NCBI GenBank assembly: GCA_946885605.1 | Contig: CAMPGR010000037.1 | Coordinates: 1-26,857 of the forward strand | Origin: an uncultured Pseudomonadota bacterium | Lineage (GTDB): Bacteria; Pseudomonadota; Gammaproteobacteria; Burkholderiales; SG8-41 | Direction: 5' to 3' | Length of the DNA: 26,857 nucleotides | Part shown: positions 14,870-22,984 of the stretch, piece by piece | Layout: the number at the start of each line of letters is the position of its first letter | Position numbering within the stretch: the stretch's first letter is position 1 | Made by a program: the position numbers and the translations under genes | Notes under the pieces: model-generated | What the model saw: only the letters and a program-made list of their open reading frames with translations | Told to the model about the DNA's origin: nothing | Databases searched by the model: none

Positions 14870-15850
14870 ATGAAACTTCGGCTGAGTGATGCGATGCTCG
14901 CCGCGCTGGCGCTCGTGCTGAGCGGTACTTCCTGTCCCGTTCTCGCGCAGGAGCAATATCCCGCGCGGCAGGTGCGCATCGTCGTGCCCACCGCGCCGGG
15001 AGGCGGCAACGATCTCGTCGCCCGCATGTTTGCGCAGGCGTTCACGGAGCGGCTCGGGCGGCCCGTCATCGCGGAGAACCGCACCGGGGCGGGCACCATG
15101 ATCGGAAACGACGTCGTGGCGAAGGCAAAACCGGATGGCCATACGCTGCTCATGGCGCCGGCGGCCCTCGCGATCATTCCCGCGCTCAACAGGAACGTGC
15201 CGTACGACACCCGGAAGGATTTCGCGCCGATCACTCACGTCGCTTCGCTGCCGAGCATCATCGCGATCCATCCCTCGCTCCCGGTCAGAAACGTGAAGGA
15301 GATGATCGCCTTTGCGCGCGGCCGGCCCGGGCAGGTGCTGTACGGCTCGGCGGGGCACGGCACGCAGCCGCACTTGACGATCGAGCATTTCTCCAGCATG
15401 GCGAAGATCAGGATGGTGCACGTCGCCTACAAGGGCACGACCCCGGGGCTCACCGACCTGCTGGCTGGCCAGATCGCGTTGATGGCGGGGAACATGCCGC
15501 AACTGCTGCCGCACGTGCGCGCCGGCAAGCTGCGTGCGCTTGGCATCACCACCGCTACGCGCTCCGAAGCGGCGCCGGACATTCCTTCCATCGCCGAGGC
15601 GGGCCTTCCGGGATACGAATCGCCGCAGTGGTACGGGTTCTTCGCAACGGCGGGCACGCCGCGCGACATCATCGCGCGGCTGCACAAGGAATCGGTCGCC
15701 GTGCTGCAGGACCCGGAGAATCGCAAGCGTCTCGCTGCGAGCGGCGCCGAAGTGGTCGCGAGCACGCCGGAAAAATTCGCCGCGTTCTTCCACGCGGAGA
15801 TCGACAAATGGGCGAAGGTCGCGCGGGAAGCGGGGCTACGCGCCGAATAG
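14870..15850 (+). CDS. Bug/TctC-family periplasmic solute receptor (3 of 5)
   Basis: This 326-residue precursor has a signal peptide (MKLRLSDAMLAALALVLSG, cleavage probably after VLA, before QEQYPARQ) and the Bug segments RQVRIVVPTAPGGGNDLVAR, AENRTGAGTMIGNDVVAK, PDGHTLLMAPAA, LYGSAGHGTQPHLTIEHF, VAYKGTTPGLTDLLAGQI and IPSIAEAGLPGYESPQW. It is the closest relative in the window of the receptor at 12639: the ligand-loop segments and the C-terminal helix pattern match almost word for word. The two probably arose by duplication, with the bicupin gene between them. ATG 14870 is preceded by GGAGGGAGGAG. It lies 53 bases after the bicupin gene and 11 bases before the acyl-CoA ligase gene, which supports co-transcription. 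Confidence 0.92.
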   Translation: MKLRLSDAMLAALALVLSGTSCPVLAQEQYPARQVRIVVPTAPGGGNDLVARMFAQAFTERLGRPVIAENRTGAGTMIGNDVVAKAKPDGHTLLMAPAALAIIPALNRNVPYDTRKDFAPITHVASLPSIIAIHPSLPVRNVKEMIAFARGRPGQVLYGSAGHGTQPHLTIEHFSSMAKIRMVHVAYKGTTPGLTDLLAGQIALMAGNMPQLLPHVRAGKLRALGITTATRSEAAPDIPSIAEAGLPGYESPQWYGFFATAGTPRDIIARLHKESVAVLQDPENRKRLAASGAEVVASTPEKFAAFFHAEIDKWAKVAREAGLRAE

Positions 15851-15861
15851 GCGGCGGGATC

Positions 15862-17460
15862 ATGTTGAACCCGCTGCAGGTGCTGAGACGGTATCCCGAG
15901 CACGACTACTCGCTGTGCGGCGCTTACGAAAGCCGGGCGTTCGTCGCCGTCGATCGCGAATTCGTGGTTTTCCGGACGCGGGCGTGGTCGCGCGCCGAAT
16001 TCCGCGCGGCCTACACGGCGCTTGCAGGCGTCCTCGCTGCCCGTGGGATCAGGAAGGGCGACCGGGTGGCCGTGCTCGCGCGAAACCACGTCGGGCATCT
16101 CCTCCTGCTCTTCGCGTGTGCGCGGATCGGCGCGATTCTGGTGCCCTCCAATCCGGAGTTCGGCGTGAGCGAGGCGGCGTATGTGCTCGGGCACGCTGGT
16201 GTGGCGGCGGTCGCCTGCGACGGCGAGACCTTTGCGGTCGCGCGCGAGGCGTGCAAAAGCATCGATCGTGCGCCGTGGTTCATGCAGTTCGACGGCGATT
16301 CGTCCGATGCGCCGAACATGTTTGATCTCATCCGGCGCGCCCCGGACGATGCGCTGCCTGCAGCCGGCGCCGCAGACGATACCTGCCTCATCATCTACAC
16401 CTCCGGCTCGACCGGCTTCCCGAAGGGCGCGATGCACAGCCAGCGCAACTTCGTCACCGCCGGCGAGGCGAACATCGCGCGGCTGTGGCTGCAGCCGGAC
16501 GAGCGGCTGCTCTGCATCCTGCCGCTTTTTCACGTCAATGCGCTCTTCTACACGCTCGCCGGCACGCTGGCCGCCGGCGCGACCGTGATCGTCGTCGAGA
16601 AATTCTCGGCGAGCACGTTCTGGGACACCGTGGTGGAGAGCGGGGCGACGCAGGTCAATTTCATCGATGCCGTGGGGCGCATTCTCAAGGCGCGGCCGCG
16701 CAGCGAGTTTCGCCCGGAGCACCGCATACGGACGGTGTATGGCGCGCGCCCCGAGACGCAGGACTGTTTCCGGAACGAGTTCCGTGTGTCGAATCTCATC
16801 ACCGGCTTCGGCATGACGGAAATACCGGGCCTCACCTGCAATCCGTTCGAAGGGCCGCAGAAGCCGGCGAGCCTGGGACCGGTGGGCCGCCATCCCGATC
16901 CCGCGCGGCCGTGGGCTGAGTGCCGGCTCGTCGACGACCACGGCAACGATGTGGGCGTCGATGAAGTGGGCGAATTGTGGGTGAAGCACCCCATCGTCAT
17001 GCAAGGCTACTTTCGCGACCCCGAGCAGACGCGCGCCGCGTTTCGCGATGGCTGGTTCATGACCGGCGATCTCATGAAGCGCGATGCGGACGGCTACTTC
17101 TACTTCGTTACGCGCAAGAAGGACATCATCCGCAGGCGCGGCGAGAACATCGCGGGCGCGGAGCTCGATCGCGTCATCGCGCAATGCCCGGGTGTGGTCG
17201 AAGTGGCGGCCATTCCGGTGCCCGCCGAGCTCGGCGACGAGGAGATCCTCGCGGCGGTCGTGAAGGACCCCAAGTCCGAACTGACCGCGGAGGACATCGC
17301 GAAATGGTGCGCGGAACGATTGGCGGCGATGAAAGTGCCGCGTTACGTGCTCTTCATGGACGCGCTGCCGCACACGCCGACGCACAAGATCGCCAAGCAC
17401 GTTCTCAAAGCGGATGCGACGCTGAAAGAGCGGGCGGTCGATCTCCAGAAAAATACCTGA
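15862..17460 (+). CDS. AMP-forming acyl-CoA ligase, CaiC-like
   Basis: This 532-residue enzyme belongs to the ANL superfamily. Motifs in order are the phosphate loop IIYTSGSTGFPKGAMHS (about 174-190), LPLFHVNALFYTLAGTL, the adenine-binding GFGMTEIPGLT, GWFMTGDLMKRD, the hinge YFVTRKKDIIRRRGENIAGAE and the C-terminal catalytic lysine in PTHKIAKHVLK. It activates a carboxylic acid with ATP and transfers it to coenzyme A. The segments around MTE and RRGENI resemble crotonobetaine/carnitine-CoA ligases more than fatty or aryl acyl ligases, but the acid cannot be named. ATG 15862 is used, 11 bases after the Bug stop, with only a weak GGCGGGA upstream, so translation may be coupled. It supplies an activation step to the gene run, presumably for the acid taken up by the adjacent receptors. 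Confidence 0.88.
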   Translation: MLNPLQVLRRYPEHDYSLCGAYESRAFVAVDREFVVFRTRAWSRAEFRAAYTALAGVLAARGIRKGDRVAVLARNHVGHLLLLFACARIGAILVPSNPEFGVSEAAYVLGHAGVAAVACDGETFAVAREACKSIDRAPWFMQFDGDSSDAPNMFDLIRRAPDDALPAAGAADDTCLIIYTSGSTGFPKGAMHSQRNFVTAGEANIARLWLQPDERLLCILPLFHVNALFYTLAGTLAAGATVIVVEKFSASTFWDTVVESGATQVNFIDAVGRILKARPRSEFRPEHRIRTVYGARPETQDCFRNEFRVSNLITGFGMTEIPGLTCNPFEGPQKPASLGPVGRHPDPARPWAECRLVDDHGNDVGVDEVGELWVKHPIVMQGYFRDPEQTRAAFRDGWFMTGDLMKRDADGYFYFVTRKKDIIRRRGENIAGAELDRVIAQCPGVVEVAAIPVPAELGDEEILAAVVKDPKSELTAEDIAKWCAERLAAMKVPRYVLFMDALPHTPTHKIAKHVLKADATLKERAVDLQKNT

Positions 17461-17509
17461 GCGTCATACGAACAGGCGCGGACCCACGACGCCGGGCTTG
17501 CGGCGCTGA

Positions 17510-17528
17510 CCATCATGTGGAATGATGG
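17510..17528 (+). other. intergenic hairpin between ligase and third Bug gene
   Basis: CCATCAT (17510-17516) and ATGATGG (17522-17528) form a 7-base-pair stem with a 5-base loop. GGCG and CGCC outside it could extend the stem across a bulge. The hairpin stands 39 bases before the next ATG and has no T-tract. It could be a processing site or a weak attenuator, or chance. The rest of the 107-base gap shows only the strong GAGGAGGAGG ribosome-binding site of the next gene. Confidence 0.35.
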
Positions 17529-17567
17529 CGCCTGCTGTACCACATAAAACAACGAGGAGGAGGTCTC

Positions 17568-18545
17568 ATGAGCAGAATCAGCTCGGCATGTTCGTTGGCG
17601 CTCGTTCTTGCGTGCGCCGCACTCGCAGTTTCCAACGCTTCCGCACAGAGCTGGCCCGCGAAGTCGGTGCGCATGATCGTCCCGTTCGGAACGGGCGGCG
17701 GCACCGACATCCAGGCGCGTCTGCTCGCCGAAAGCTTTCGCCAGAGCCTGGGCCAGACGTTCATCACGGATAACCGGACGGGTGCGGGCGGCACCATCGG
17801 GTTCGAGATTGCTGCCGAGTCCCCGCCGGACGGTCACACCATACTGTTCACCACCGCCTCTCTTGCGGTCAACACCACGCTCTTCGCGAAAACGCTCAAG
17901 TACGATCCACGTACCGATCTCGTGCCGGTGAGCCTCGTCTCCTCGACGCCGCTCGTGCTGTGCACGCACCCGAGCGTGCCCGCGAAATCGGTGAAGGAGC
18001 TGATCTCGCTCGCCAAGAAGAACCCGGGCAAGCTCAATCACGGCGTGAACTCGGCAGGCACCACGAGCCATCTCGCGGCAGAGCTGATGAAGCAGCGGGC
18101 GAACCTCGATACAGTGATCATCGCGTTCAAAGGCGGCGGCCCGGCCGCCGCGGCGCTCATGACGGGCGAGATCGACATGCTGTTCGCCACGGGCCCGGTC
18201 GCTGCGCGCAATCTGAAGACCGGCAGAGTCCGCTGCCTTGCGGTATCTTCACCCAAGAAAGCGAGCGCATTCCCCGAACTGCCGACCATGAACACCTTTG
18301 TCAAAGGCTTCGAGGCCGACAACTGGTACGCGATGTTCTTCCCCAAAGCCACGTCGCAGGATATCGTCGGCAAGATGAACCAGGCGATCAAGACGGCGCT
18401 CAAGGACGCGAAGGTGGCGAAGTTCTACAAGCAGGAAGGGCTGGATGCGATCGGCAGTCCGCCGAGCGAGCTCAAGCAGGTCCTCGACAAGGAAATCGCC
18501 AAATACGCTGATATCATCAAGAGGGCCGGCATCCGGGTGCAGTGA
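17568..18545 (+). CDS. Bug/TctC-family periplasmic solute receptor (4 of 5)
   Basis: This 325-residue precursor has a clear signal peptide (MSRISSACSLALVLACAALA, cleavage after ASA, before QSWPAK) and the Bug segments KSVRMIVPFGTGGGTDIQAR, DNRTGAGGTIGFEIAAE, PDGHTILFTTAS, KLNHGVNSAGTTSHLAAELM, AFKGGGPAAAALMTGEI and FPELPTMNTFVKGFEAD. It is more distant from receptors 2 and 3 than they are from each other: the ligand loop reads NSAGTTSH instead of GSAGHGT-x-PH, so a different ligand is likely. GAGGAGGAGG precedes ATG 17568. Its stop codon is followed after one base by the putative TTG start of the selenoprotein gene, so the two genes are probably translated in a coupled way and may share a substrate. 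Confidence 0.92.
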   Translation: MSRISSACSLALVLACAALAVSNASAQSWPAKSVRMIVPFGTGGGTDIQARLLAESFRQSLGQTFITDNRTGAGGTIGFEIAAESPPDGHTILFTTASLAVNTTLFAKTLKYDPRTDLVPVSLVSSTPLVLCTHPSVPAKSVKELISLAKKNPGKLNHGVNSAGTTSHLAAELMKQRANLDTVIIAFKGGGPAAAALMTGEIDMLFATGPVAARNLKTGRVRCLAVSSPKKASAFPELPTMNTFVKGFEADNWYAMFFPKATSQDIVGKMNQAIKTALKDAKVAKFYKQEGLDAIGSPPSELKQVLDKEIAKYADIIKRAGIRVQ

Positions 18546-18546
18546 T

Positions 18547-20259
18547 TTGGCAGACGAAAGCATTTCCGTCGTAAGCCCCGAGGGCGAGGACGCGGTTGTC
18601 CACGCCCGCGGGGCGAAGCGCCTCGACAGCCTGTCGGGGAAAACGGTTGGTGAAATCTGGAACGGCGTCTTCAAGGGGGATATCACTTTTCCCCTCATCC
18701 GCAAGCGCCTCCAGGAAAAGTTTCCGGGGCTCGAGGTCATTCCGTACACCGAGTTTCCCCATGCGCCGGGGAGCGACAATCCGGCGTTGCAAAAGCAGCA
18801 TGCGGCGTGTCTTGCGGCACTGGCGCGGGAAAAGGGGTGCGACGGCGTCATCTCGGGTAACGGCGCCTGAGGGACTTGCGCCCCGGCCGCGGCGCGGCCG
18901 GCGACCGAAGCGGAGAAAGCCGGGATTCCGAGCGTGGTCGTCACGACTTCCGGGTTTTCGGCGCTGGCGCGCTTCACCGGCAAGGCCGGCGGCATAGACG
19001 AGCTCGCGATCGCGGAGTACCCGGGCCCGCTCGGCATTCACGACGCCCAAACCATCTCCCGGAACCTCGAGAACGTCGTCGCGCAGATCGTCGAGGGGCT
19101 CACACGCTCCGCGGAAAAGGTGGAGTCGGTGGGCGCCGCGGAACGGGCCCCCGGCGAGATCGTCTTTACCGGTACGAGCGATGAGATCGCGCGCTTCTTC
19201 ATGGAGAAAGGGTGGAGCGACGGGCTCCCGATCGTTCCGCCGACAGTGGAGCGGATCGAGGACTTCCTGCGCTACAGCGAGCGCGCCGCGCGCGAGGAAA
19301 TTGCCGTGCTGCCCTCGGCCAATCTCCGGGCGACGCCGTGGAACATCGCGGCGAACGCGGTGATGGCCGGATGTGCCCCCAACCACATGGCGCTCCTCAT
19401 CGCCGCGGTGGAAGCGCTGGGCGACCCGCGCTGCAGCCTCAACAATATCGGCAGCTCCTCCGGGATTTTTCCGTTCGCGGTGGTGAACGGCCCGATCGTG
19501 AAAGAGCTCGATATCGCATGCGGGCCGCAGGCCATCTCACGCGGCCCCAATCCCGCGATCGGCCGCGCCATCGGGTTGATCGTGCGCAACATCGCGGGTT
19601 TTCGTCCCGGCGCGAGCTACATGGGCACGTTCGGTTATCCGCTCGCCTTTATGCTGGGCGAGAACGAGGCGGAGAGCCCGTGGCCGCCGTTTCATACTGA
19701 CCAGGGTTTCGATCGCAATACGAGTACCGTGACCATCGGCGTCACCAACAACTGGGGCTCGGCCCCTTCACCCTATGACACGCCTGACCAGAGCGGCGCG
19801 CACACGGCGCTCGACCTCGTGAGCAGGGAGATCCTCAAGAAGACGCGCGTCTTCAACTTTCCCGCGCGCGGATCGAACGCCGAGAGCGTTATGGTGACCG
19901 TGCTGCTTTCGCCGCCAGTCGCCAAGTCGCTCGCCGCTGCCGGTTATTCCAAGGAAACGGTGAAAGAGTACCTCTACGAAAACACGCGCATGACGTTGCG
20001 CGAGTTCGAGTGGATCGTCAAATACACGATGATCGAGCGCACGACCGTGCGGGCAAGGGTAGAGGCGGGTGTGCTGCCGCCCGAGTTTCTCGGGAAGTCC
20101 GATGACAAGGTCCGCGTCCTCTCGAGCCGCGACATCGTGCACATCGTGGTCTGCGGCGATCCGCACCGCAACCGCGTCATGGTGCTCGAAGGCGGGCACA
20201 CGCAGCCCACGACCAGAGCGATCGCGCTGCCCAAATCGTGGCCTCGGCCACGGGCGTAA
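18547..20259 (+). CDS. UGSC-family selenoprotein with in-frame TGA (selenocysteine 108), fused to a DGLPIVPPT-motif domain
   Basis: I read 18547-20259 as one gene of 570 residues with TGA at 18868-18870 decoded as selenocysteine 108. Before it lies a Rossmann-like start (LDSLSGKTVGEIWNG, then IPYTEFPHAPG and REKGCDGVISGNGA). After it come GTCAPAAARPATEAEKAGIP and SVVVTTSGFSALARF in the same frame, with no further stop for 463 codons. Residues 108-111, U-G-T-C, match the U-G-S-C signature of a family of predicted selenoenzymes of unknown, presumably redox, reaction. A SECIS-type hairpin follows the TGA. Residues about 209-570 form a second domain (GWSDGLPIVPPTVERI, NIAANAVMAGCAPNHM, VVNGPIVKELDIACGP, GVTNNWGS). 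The start is inferred: TTG 18547, one base after the Bug stop, gives LADESISVVSPEG; no ATG or GTG is available nearby. The alternative, a Cys-form gene with a nonsense mutation, is less likely given the exact position. The substrate is unknown. Confidence 0.85.
18868..18903 (+). promoter_or_regulatory. UGA recoding site with bacterial SECIS-like hairpin
   Basis: TGA at 18868-18870 is followed by a stem formed by CCGGCCG (18883-18889) and CGGCCGG (18895-18901) with a five-base loop, CGGCG. The loop begins 19 bases after the TGA and has G as its second base. Both agree with the bacterial SECIS consensus as I remember it (loop roughly 16-37 bases after UGA, a G among the first two loop bases). 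In known cases this hairpin binds SelB with Sec-tRNA. The GC-rich context makes chance stems common, so the hairpin alone is moderate evidence. Confidence 0.65.
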
Positions 20260-20262
20260 CGG

Positions 20263-20829
20263 CTATGCCTCAGGCTCGAGCTTGAGCGAGAACGCCTCGC
20301 GGTGATGAAAATCCGGCTTGGCGGCAGGATGCGCAAGCGCCCAGTAGGAGAGCGCGCCGTCGGCATCCTCGATCACGGCGGATAGACCGAGCGCCAGCAC
20401 GCTGTTGCGATAATCCGGCGCGAGCCGCGCGAGCGCGATCGAACCTTCGAGCTCCAGCCGATCGGCGAAGCGCCGCACCGCAATCCGCGGATCGAGTATC
20501 TCATCGCGCAACGGCCGGCCCTCGCGATAGCTCGAAAACGCATACGCCGCCCACTCTCCGGAAGGCGAGAAGTTGAGCTCGCAGTACTCCGGCCGCGCCG
20601 CTATCGCGATGAAACACTCGCAGCAGGTGTGCTTCCAGAGTCCCTCGGCGAAGCTCGGCGATGCCAATGCCGGCACCGTCATACGTGATATATCGCCTTC
20701 GATCACATAAGAGATCGTGAGCAGGCCGTCCTGTCGCCTCCCCAATCGGGCGCGAATGCACCGCGCGGCGCCGCCGCGGCTCTGCGGATGGGGCAGGAGC
20801 GTTGCAGTCAGGAGAGTGGAGGAGGGCAT
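20263..20829 (-). CDS. DOMON-like domain protein
   Basis: This 188-residue protein resembles the bacterial DOMON-like family of carbohydrate/haem-binding beta-sandwich domains: TISYVIEGDISRMTVP, FAEGLWKHTCCECFIAI, YCELNFSPSGEWAAYAFSSY, DPDYRN-like RLAPDYRNSVLALGLSAVIE and the C-terminal SYWALAHPAAKPDFHHREAF. The WKHTCCECFI and NFSPSGEWAAY segments are the most characteristic. No signal peptide is evident, so it probably acts in the cytoplasm. Its biochemical role is not established. ATG 20829 is chosen because similarity begins soon after it; ATG 20847 would add six residues, and neither has a good ribosome-binding site. It converges on the selenoprotein gene, with three bases between stop codons, and diverges from the NAD(P)H oxidoreductase gene. 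Confidence 0.7.
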   Translation of the reverse strand: MPSSTLLTATLLPHPQSRGGAARCIRARLGRRQDGLLTISYVIEGDISRMTVPALASPSFAEGLWKHTCCECFIAIAARPEYCELNFSPSGEWAAYAFSSYREGRPLRDEILDPRIAVRRFADRLELEGSIALARLAPDYRNSVLALGLSAVIEDADGALSYWALAHPAAKPDFHHREAFSLKLEPEA

Positions 20830-20928
20830 CGGCGCGCAGTCTACCATCGCGGCATTCCAGGAATGGCGCAACGCCACGCCTGTCCGGCGGTCAGAGTTCG
20901 AAGACCGACGACATATCGAGGAACGATC

Positions 20929-21513
20929 GTGCCGCGACGCATAGCGATCATCCAGGGTCACCCCGACCCGCGAGGCAATCGCTACGGCCACGCGCTCGCT
21001 GCAGAATACGCGGAAGGCGCGAAGGCGGCGGGCCATGAGGTGCGGTTGATCGATGTGGCGGCGCTCGACTTTGCGCTATTGCGCACGCAGGACGAATGGA
21101 ACGGGGGCGCCTTGCCTCCCGCGCTTAAGGGTGCGCAGGACGCCATCGGATGGAGCGAGCACCTCGTCATACTCTTTCCGCTGTGGCTCGGAACCATGCC
21201 GGCGCTGCTCAAGGGCTTTTTCGAGCAGACGCTGCGACCGGGATTCGCGATCGACGCCGGCGAAGGCGGGATGTGGAAAAAGCGCCTGGCGGGCAAGAGC
21301 GCGCGTATCGTCGTCACCATGGGCATGCCGGCGCTCGTCTATCGCTGGTACTTCGGCGCGCACGGATTGAAAGGCCTGGAGCGGAATATTCTCGCCTTCT
21401 GCGGCATCCGTCCCATCCGAGAGAGCCTGATCGGGAGTGTGGAATCGAAGAACCCGTCGCATCGTGAGAAGTGGCTCGCCAGAATGCGCGCGCTCGGCGC
21501 CGAGGGAAAGTAA
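20929..21513 (+). CDS. flavodoxin-fold NAD(P)H-dependent oxidoreductase (quinone reductase-like)
   Basis: This 194-residue protein has the flavodoxin-like fold of the NQO1/MdaB/KefF family. The first strand and FMN/FAD-phosphate loop are RRIAIIQGHPDPRGNRYGHA; WSEHLVILFPLWLGTMPALL followed by KGFFEQTLRPGFAID is the cofactor and active-site segment; and ARIVVTMGMPALVYRWYFGA followed by ERNILAFCGIRP completes the core. Members transfer two electrons from NAD(P)H to quinones or similar acceptors in the cytoplasm. The natural acceptor is unknown here. The start is GTG 20929, with GAGGAA 5 bases upstream; the preceding in-frame sequence is arginine-rich and unrelated to the family. It is divergent from the DOMON-like gene, about 100 bases apart, and about 75 bases before the first MmgE/PrpD gene. 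Confidence 0.85.
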   Translation: MPRRIAIIQGHPDPRGNRYGHALAAEYAEGAKAAGHEVRLIDVAALDFALLRTQDEWNGGALPPALKGAQDAIGWSEHLVILFPLWLGTMPALLKGFFEQTLRPGFAIDAGEGGMWKKRLAGKSARIVVTMGMPALVYRWYFGAHGLKGLERNILAFCGIRPIRESLIGSVESKNPSHREKWLARMRALGAEGK

Positions 21514-21588
21514 AAACACCGCATCGCCCGAGTCGGTGAGCGCACGTATGGCAGAATGCCGCCTGGCATTCTTGCGGGAGGAGACGCC

Positions 21589-22959
21589 TTGAACAAGGAA
21601 GCAGCGGCCATTTCGCCCGTCATGCAGGCGCTGAGCGCGTATATCGCAAGCGCGCTCGACAAGGCTCCGCCGCCGGACGTCATCGAGAAAGGCAAGCATC
21701 ATCTCATCGACACCCTCGCGGCGATGGTCTCCGGCTCGCGCCTCGTTCCGGGACAGAAGGCGATCGCCTTCATCCAGACGCTGGGCGGCATCAAGGAATG
21801 CACGGTCGTCGGCACACGCATCCTCACTTCCAGCGTCCACGCGGCGCTCGCGAACGGCATGATGGCGCACGCCGACGAAACCGACGATTCGCACGTGCCT
21901 GCGCAGGCGCATCCGGGTTGCGGCGTCGTGCCGGCGGCGCTTGCGATCGCCGAGCGCGACCAGAGGAACGGCGAAGCGCTGCTGCGCGCGGTCATCCTGG
22001 GCTACGACATCTGCGCGCGGGCCAACTTTTCGCTGCGGCCGAAGGCGTTGCGCGCCGCAGGTCATTCGAGCATGAGCTTCGGCCCGCTCTTCGGCGCGGC
22101 GTCGGCCGCCGGTGCGCTTTCCCGCCTCAACCTGGACCAGGTGCGCTATCTCCTCTCGTACACCGTCCAGCAGGCGGCGGGCGTGGATTGCTGGGCGCGC
22201 GACAAGGAGCACATCGAAAAGGCGTTCGACTTCGGTGGCATGACGGCGCGTAACGGCGTCACCGCCGCGAACATGGCCGCCAGCGGATTCACCGGCGTGG
22301 AAGACGTCTTTTCCGGCGAGAAGAACTTTTTCAAGACCTATTCCGCCGATCCGGATCCCGAGGCATTCATTCGCGGCCTTGGCAGCACCTACGAGATCAT
22401 GAACACCAACATCAAGCGCTGGTCGGTGGGCTCGCCGATCCAGGCGGCGCTCGATTCGCTCTCCGCGCTCATCGAAGCGCACAAGCTGCGCGCGGACGAC
22501 GTTGTGCACTTGAGCGTCACCATTCATCAGACCGGCGCGGTCACGGTGAACGATCGCACCATACCGGACATCAGCATGCAGCATCTCCTCGCCGTGATGC
22601 TGCTCGACGGCACCGTGACGTTCGAATCCTCGCACGACGAAGCGCGCATGCACGACCCGCGCGTGCTCCAGCTCAAGCGGCGCATCCAGCTTCACGGCAG
22701 CGAGGAACTCGAGCGCGCCCGGACACGGCAGGCGATCCTCGAAGTGGTGACGCAGGACGGGCGCGTGCTCAAGCATCACACGACCGCGGTGCGCGGCACG
22801 GCGGCAAATCCCATGGAGCGCAAGGAAGTGGATCGCAAGGCCTACGACTTGATGGCGCCTATTCTCGGCAAGGTGCGCGCGCACAAGCTGGTCGATAGGG
22901 TCTGGAACATCCAGCAGCTCGCCGATGCGCGCGAATTGCGCCCGCTCCTCCGCGCATAG
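21589..22959 (+). CDS. MmgE/PrpD-family protein (paralog 1)
   Basis: This 456-residue protein belongs to the MmgE/PrpD family, which includes 2-methylcitrate dehydratase, cis-aconitate decarboxylase and iminodisuccinate epimerase. Diagnostic parts are KGKHHLIDTLAAMVSGSRL, NGMMAHADETDDSH, AQAHPGCGVVPAALAIAER, VILGYDICARA, WSVGSPIQAALDSLSAL and LDGTVTFESSHDEARMHDP. The HADETDDSH and HPGCGVVPAAL segments build the active site between the helical and lid domains. The HADETDDSH wording differs from the HxxDFDD form common in PrpD, so the substrate need not be methylcitrate. I chose TTG 21589 because GGGAGGAG stands 5 bases before it; an ATG at 21556 lacks such a site. It is followed by a close paralog at 23114. 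Confidence 0.87.
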   Translation: MNKEAAAISPVMQALSAYIASALDKAPPPDVIEKGKHHLIDTLAAMVSGSRLVPGQKAIAFIQTLGGIKECTVVGTRILTSSVHAALANGMMAHADETDDSHVPAQAHPGCGVVPAALAIAERDQRNGEALLRAVILGYDICARANFSLRPKALRAAGHSSMSFGPLFGAASAAGALSRLNLDQVRYLLSYTVQQAAGVDCWARDKEHIEKAFDFGGMTARNGVTAANMAASGFTGVEDVFSGEKNFFKTYSADPDPEAFIRGLGSTYEIMNTNIKRWSVGSPIQAALDSLSALIEAHKLRADDVVHLSVTIHQTGAVTVNDRTIPDISMQHLLAVMLLDGTVTFESSHDEARMHDPRVLQLKRRIQLHGSEELERARTRQAILEVVTQDGRVLKHHTTAVRGTAANPMERKEVDRKAYDLMAPILGKVRAHKLVDRVWNIQQLADARELRPLLRA

Positions 22960-22984
22960 CAATACGATGGACTCACAAAAGTTC

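Noticed and set aside
15427..17400. 657-residue minus-strand open frame opposite the Bug and acyl-CoA ligase genes
   Set aside because: Arginine- and histidine-rich composition with no motif; it is the complement of two well-supported plus-strand genes.
18868..18870. TGA as a simple nonsense mutation or sequencing error in a Cys-form gene
   Set aside because: It falls exactly on the selenocysteine position of the U-G-S/T-C motif and is followed by a suitable hairpin; I keep it as the main alternative.
21076..22962. 628-residue minus-strand open frame
   Set aside because: It lies opposite the NAD(P)H oxidoreductase and the first MmgE/PrpD gene and has shadow-frame composition.
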